DNA of 48,133 bases, from NCBI GenBank assembly GCA_012800355.1, contig JAAZJL010000062.1, positions 1 to 48,133 on the forward strand. Reading direction: 5' to 3'. Below are positions 48,119 to 48,133 of this stretch, piece after piece. Position numbers and translations under genes: made by a program. Below the pieces are notes generated by a model. That model was not told the DNA's origin and did not search any database. It saw only the letters and a list, made by a program, of their open reading frames with translations. How positions within the stretch are numbered: position 1 is the stretch's first letter; every line of letters starts with the position of its first letter. Origin of the DNA: Erysipelotrichia bacterium (GTDB lineage: Bacteria > Bacillota_I > Bacilli_A > Erysipelotrichales > Erysipelotrichaceae).

Positions 48119-48133
48119 GTTATTTTTTATTAA

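Overview
48 kb window of an AT-rich, low-GC Gram-positive (Bacillota; Erysipelotrichia-like by gene content, which is inference) chromosome. It is mostly ordinary housekeeping: rplM-rpsI, ldh, galE, tgt-queA-queH, feoA-feoB, pepF-like M3 peptidase, M18 aminopeptidase, ABC/MFS/NCS2 transporters and three tRNAs. No phage, transposon, CRISPR or rRNA was seen. The most interesting parts are: (1) a 34-codon leader ORF whose stop codon lies in the loop of an intrinsic terminator, upstream of an ankyrin-repeat plus divergent EF-G-like operon (candidate translation-controlled attenuator); (2) a Crp/Fnr-family gene flanked by two matching TGTGA-N5-TCAC[AT] boxes, both near -40 of plausible promoters, one driving a rubredoxin / ferredoxin-rubrerythrin fusion / superoxide reductase operon and the other a 46-aa Cys-containing peptide; (3) an AGTTAG-N6-CTAACT operator that sits in the -35/-10 spacer of feoAB and recurs upstream of an uncharacterised membrane protein; (4) an unclassified glycyl radical enzyme with an unusual ACWE active-site motif plus its activase; (5) an ECF sigma/RsgI-like anti-sigma pair. 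Several small ORFs absent from the ORF track are reported. All family calls come from reading the translated sequence; no searches were run.
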